Part shown: piece by piece, positions 62,923 through 64,000 of the stretch | Layout: the number at the start of each line of letters is the position of its first letter | Numbering within the stretch: position 1 is the first letter of the stretch | DNA from: JBCBSS01 sp039819065 | Lineage (GTDB): Bacteria; Bacteroidota; Bacteroidia; Cytophagales; Cyclobacteriaceae | Assembly: GCA_039819065.1 (NCBI GenBank) | Contig: JBCBSS010000003.1 | Location: forward strand, 62,001-126,000 | DNA: 64,000 nucleotides | Reading direction: 5' to 3' | Made by a program: the position numbers and the translations under genes | Notes under the pieces: model-generated | What the model saw: only the letters and a program-made list of their open reading frames with translations | The model's database searches: none | What the model was told of the DNA's origin: nothing

Positions 62923-64000
62923 TGTTCCTGCCCAGATTACTTTGGTTAACGGAGAACTACCCTCCTCAGCGTGGTGGTATGGCACAGTCCTGCGATAGAA
63001 TCGTCGGTGGATTGCGCAAGACAGGTTTCATCATAGACATCATCCATTTCACCAATCGAGGAAAAGGATTCAAGCGCAAGCAGCAGCAGAACGGCAGCTA
63101 TATGCCCATACCCTACGAAGACAGTGAGTCACATGTACTCAATGTAACCTGGAACCTGATCGGGCAACACACGGAGTATGACTGTATCATTTGCTTTGGC
63201 GGATACCTCTCTATGATTGGTGCACCCATCTTCTCGCAATGGACTGATAAACCCCTGATCACTTTTCTGCGTGGCAATGACTTCGATACCGCCATATTTA
63301 CGCCAAGAAAGCGTGCCATTCTACAAGATGCCCTATTGCAATCCAATACCGTTTTCTGCGTAAGTGGTGATAAAGTAAATAAGATAAAACGTTGGGTACC
63401 CGAGACTCATGTGGTTCATGTCCCTAACAGCATTGACATTACCAACTGGCAGCCGGTGCCCAGCGAAATAGAATTCGCTTCGAAATGGAAAGATGAACAT
63501 GCCGGGGACAAATTATGCCTTGGCCTATTTGGACAACTAAAAGCTAAGAAGGGTGCTAAGTTTTTCGTACAAGCCATGAGCAAGACCGGGCTGGTTGACA
63601 AGGCTCACTTGCTGTTGATTGGTGATACCGAGGAAGCGCTAGAACAGATGCTAGAGGAGGCTGGGATTTCATATTCGCTATTACCCTTTCAGGATCGCTA
63701 TGAGTTGATGAAATACTATTTATGCTGCGATGCTTTGGCAATACCATCATTCTACGACGGTATGCCGAATGTCATGCTGGAGGCCGGTGCTTTGGGTATT
63801 CCTATTCTCGCTTCATCAGTTGATGGGATGAAAGACGTAGTCGAGCATGAAGTAGAAGGGCTGCTATTTGCTCCTGGGAGCGAAGAAGATTGCCGCAAGG
63901 TGCTTTACCAGTTCTTTGGCATGGATGAAAAAGATCACAAAGCCTTAGGCGTCAACTTAAAAGAAAAGATTATCAACAAATTCAATATAGACCATGAGAT
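62922..64000 (+). CDS. GT4-family glycosyltransferase, cut by window edge
   Basis: At least 359 residues of a GT-B glycosyltransferase are present and the frame is still open at the right edge. It starts MFLPRLLWLTENYPPQRGGM, the usual GT4 N-terminal strand and Gly-rich loop. Further on are FLRGNDFDTAIFTPRK, VVHVPNSIDITNW, GLFGQLKAKKGAKFF and the C-terminal nucleotide-sugar site PSFYDGMPNVMLEAGALGIP. The ATG overlaps the stop codon of the membrane protein gene by one base. Together with the upstream GT4 enzyme it suggests a surface or lipid-linked glycan pathway that continues beyond the window. Confidence 0.88.
   Translation, partial: MFLPRLLWLTENYPPQRGGMAQSCDRIVGGLRKTGFIIDIIHFTNRGKGFKRKQQQNGSYMPIPYEDSESHVLNVTWNLIGQHTEYDCIICFGGYLSMIGAPIFSQWTDKPLITFLRGNDFDTAIFTPRKRAILQDALLQSNTVFCVSGDKVNKIKRWVPETHVVHVPNSIDITNWQPVPSEIEFASKWKDEHAGDKLCLGLFGQLKAKKGAKFFVQAMSKTGLVDKAHLLLIGDTEEALEQMLEEAGISYSLLPFQDRYELMKYYLCCDALAIPSFYDGMPNVMLEAGALGIPILASSVDGMKDVVEHEVEGLLFAPGSEEDCRKVLYQFFGMDEKDHKALGVNLKEKIINKFNIDHE

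Overview
The window reads as chromosomal DNA of a Gram-negative Bacteroidota, most likely a marine member of the Cytophagales. Three things point there. Two secreted proteins carry type IX secretion C-terminal sorting domains. Other typical families are present: a Y_Y_Y-motif HTH regulator, a permease with a 'permease prefix' partner, DUF6443/RHS surface proteins and a GH16/GH3 glucan cassette. Ribosome binding sites are absent, and the few promoter-like sites resemble TTTG-N19-TAnnTTTG. The genus cannot be read from the sequence. No rRNA, tRNA, CRISPR array or transposase gene was seen.

Layout. 0.4-5.2 kb: a cupin gene divergent from a full-length Lhr helicase. 5.4-9.6 kb: a GH25 lysozyme without a signal peptide, flanked by two paralogous proteins of an unrecognised family, then a small secreted protein. 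9.7-13.7 kb: a leftward cluster of secreted proteins (Asp-box protein with sorting domain, tail-fibre-like protein, unknown exported protein). 14.1-17.2 kb: an overlapping operon of mtnA, class II aldolase, heme oxygenase and a lipoprotein; the first two suit a DHAP-shunt type salvage of methylthioribose or 5-deoxyribose. 17.4-26.3 kb: mostly single genes (membrane proteins, Tat-exported DinB-like protein, DUF2071, LytTR regulator, DUF418, serine hydrolase, acyltransferase). 26.3-31.4 kb: a GH16-GH3 beta-glucan operon divergent from an N-terminally shortened Y_Y_Y/HTH regulator.

32-51.2 kb: the dominant feature is an almost gapless leftward cluster of OmpH/Skp-like protein, lipoprotein, three giant RHS/YD-repeat proteins (about 1931, 994 and 2432 residues) and a coiled-coil plus beta-barrel outer-membrane protein. 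This is the best candidate for an under-described system: a YD shell split over three exported polypeptides with its own periplasmic and outer-membrane partners, ending in a variable, toxin-like C-terminus.

52.1-57 kb: a MarR-SRPBCC-DUF3052 operon, then a PadR-permease prefix-FtsX permease operon preceded by two near-identical palindromic operators. 57.5-59.4 kb: a secreted beta-helix protein with a sorting domain. 59.4-60.7 kb: a gene-free stretch of modular hairpin repeats, with a distant inverted copy near 7.7 kb. 60.7-64 kb: a tight set of glycosyltransferase, membrane protein and glycosyltransferase that runs off the right edge. Gene-poor gaps are filled by at least three families of dispersed noncoding repeats.
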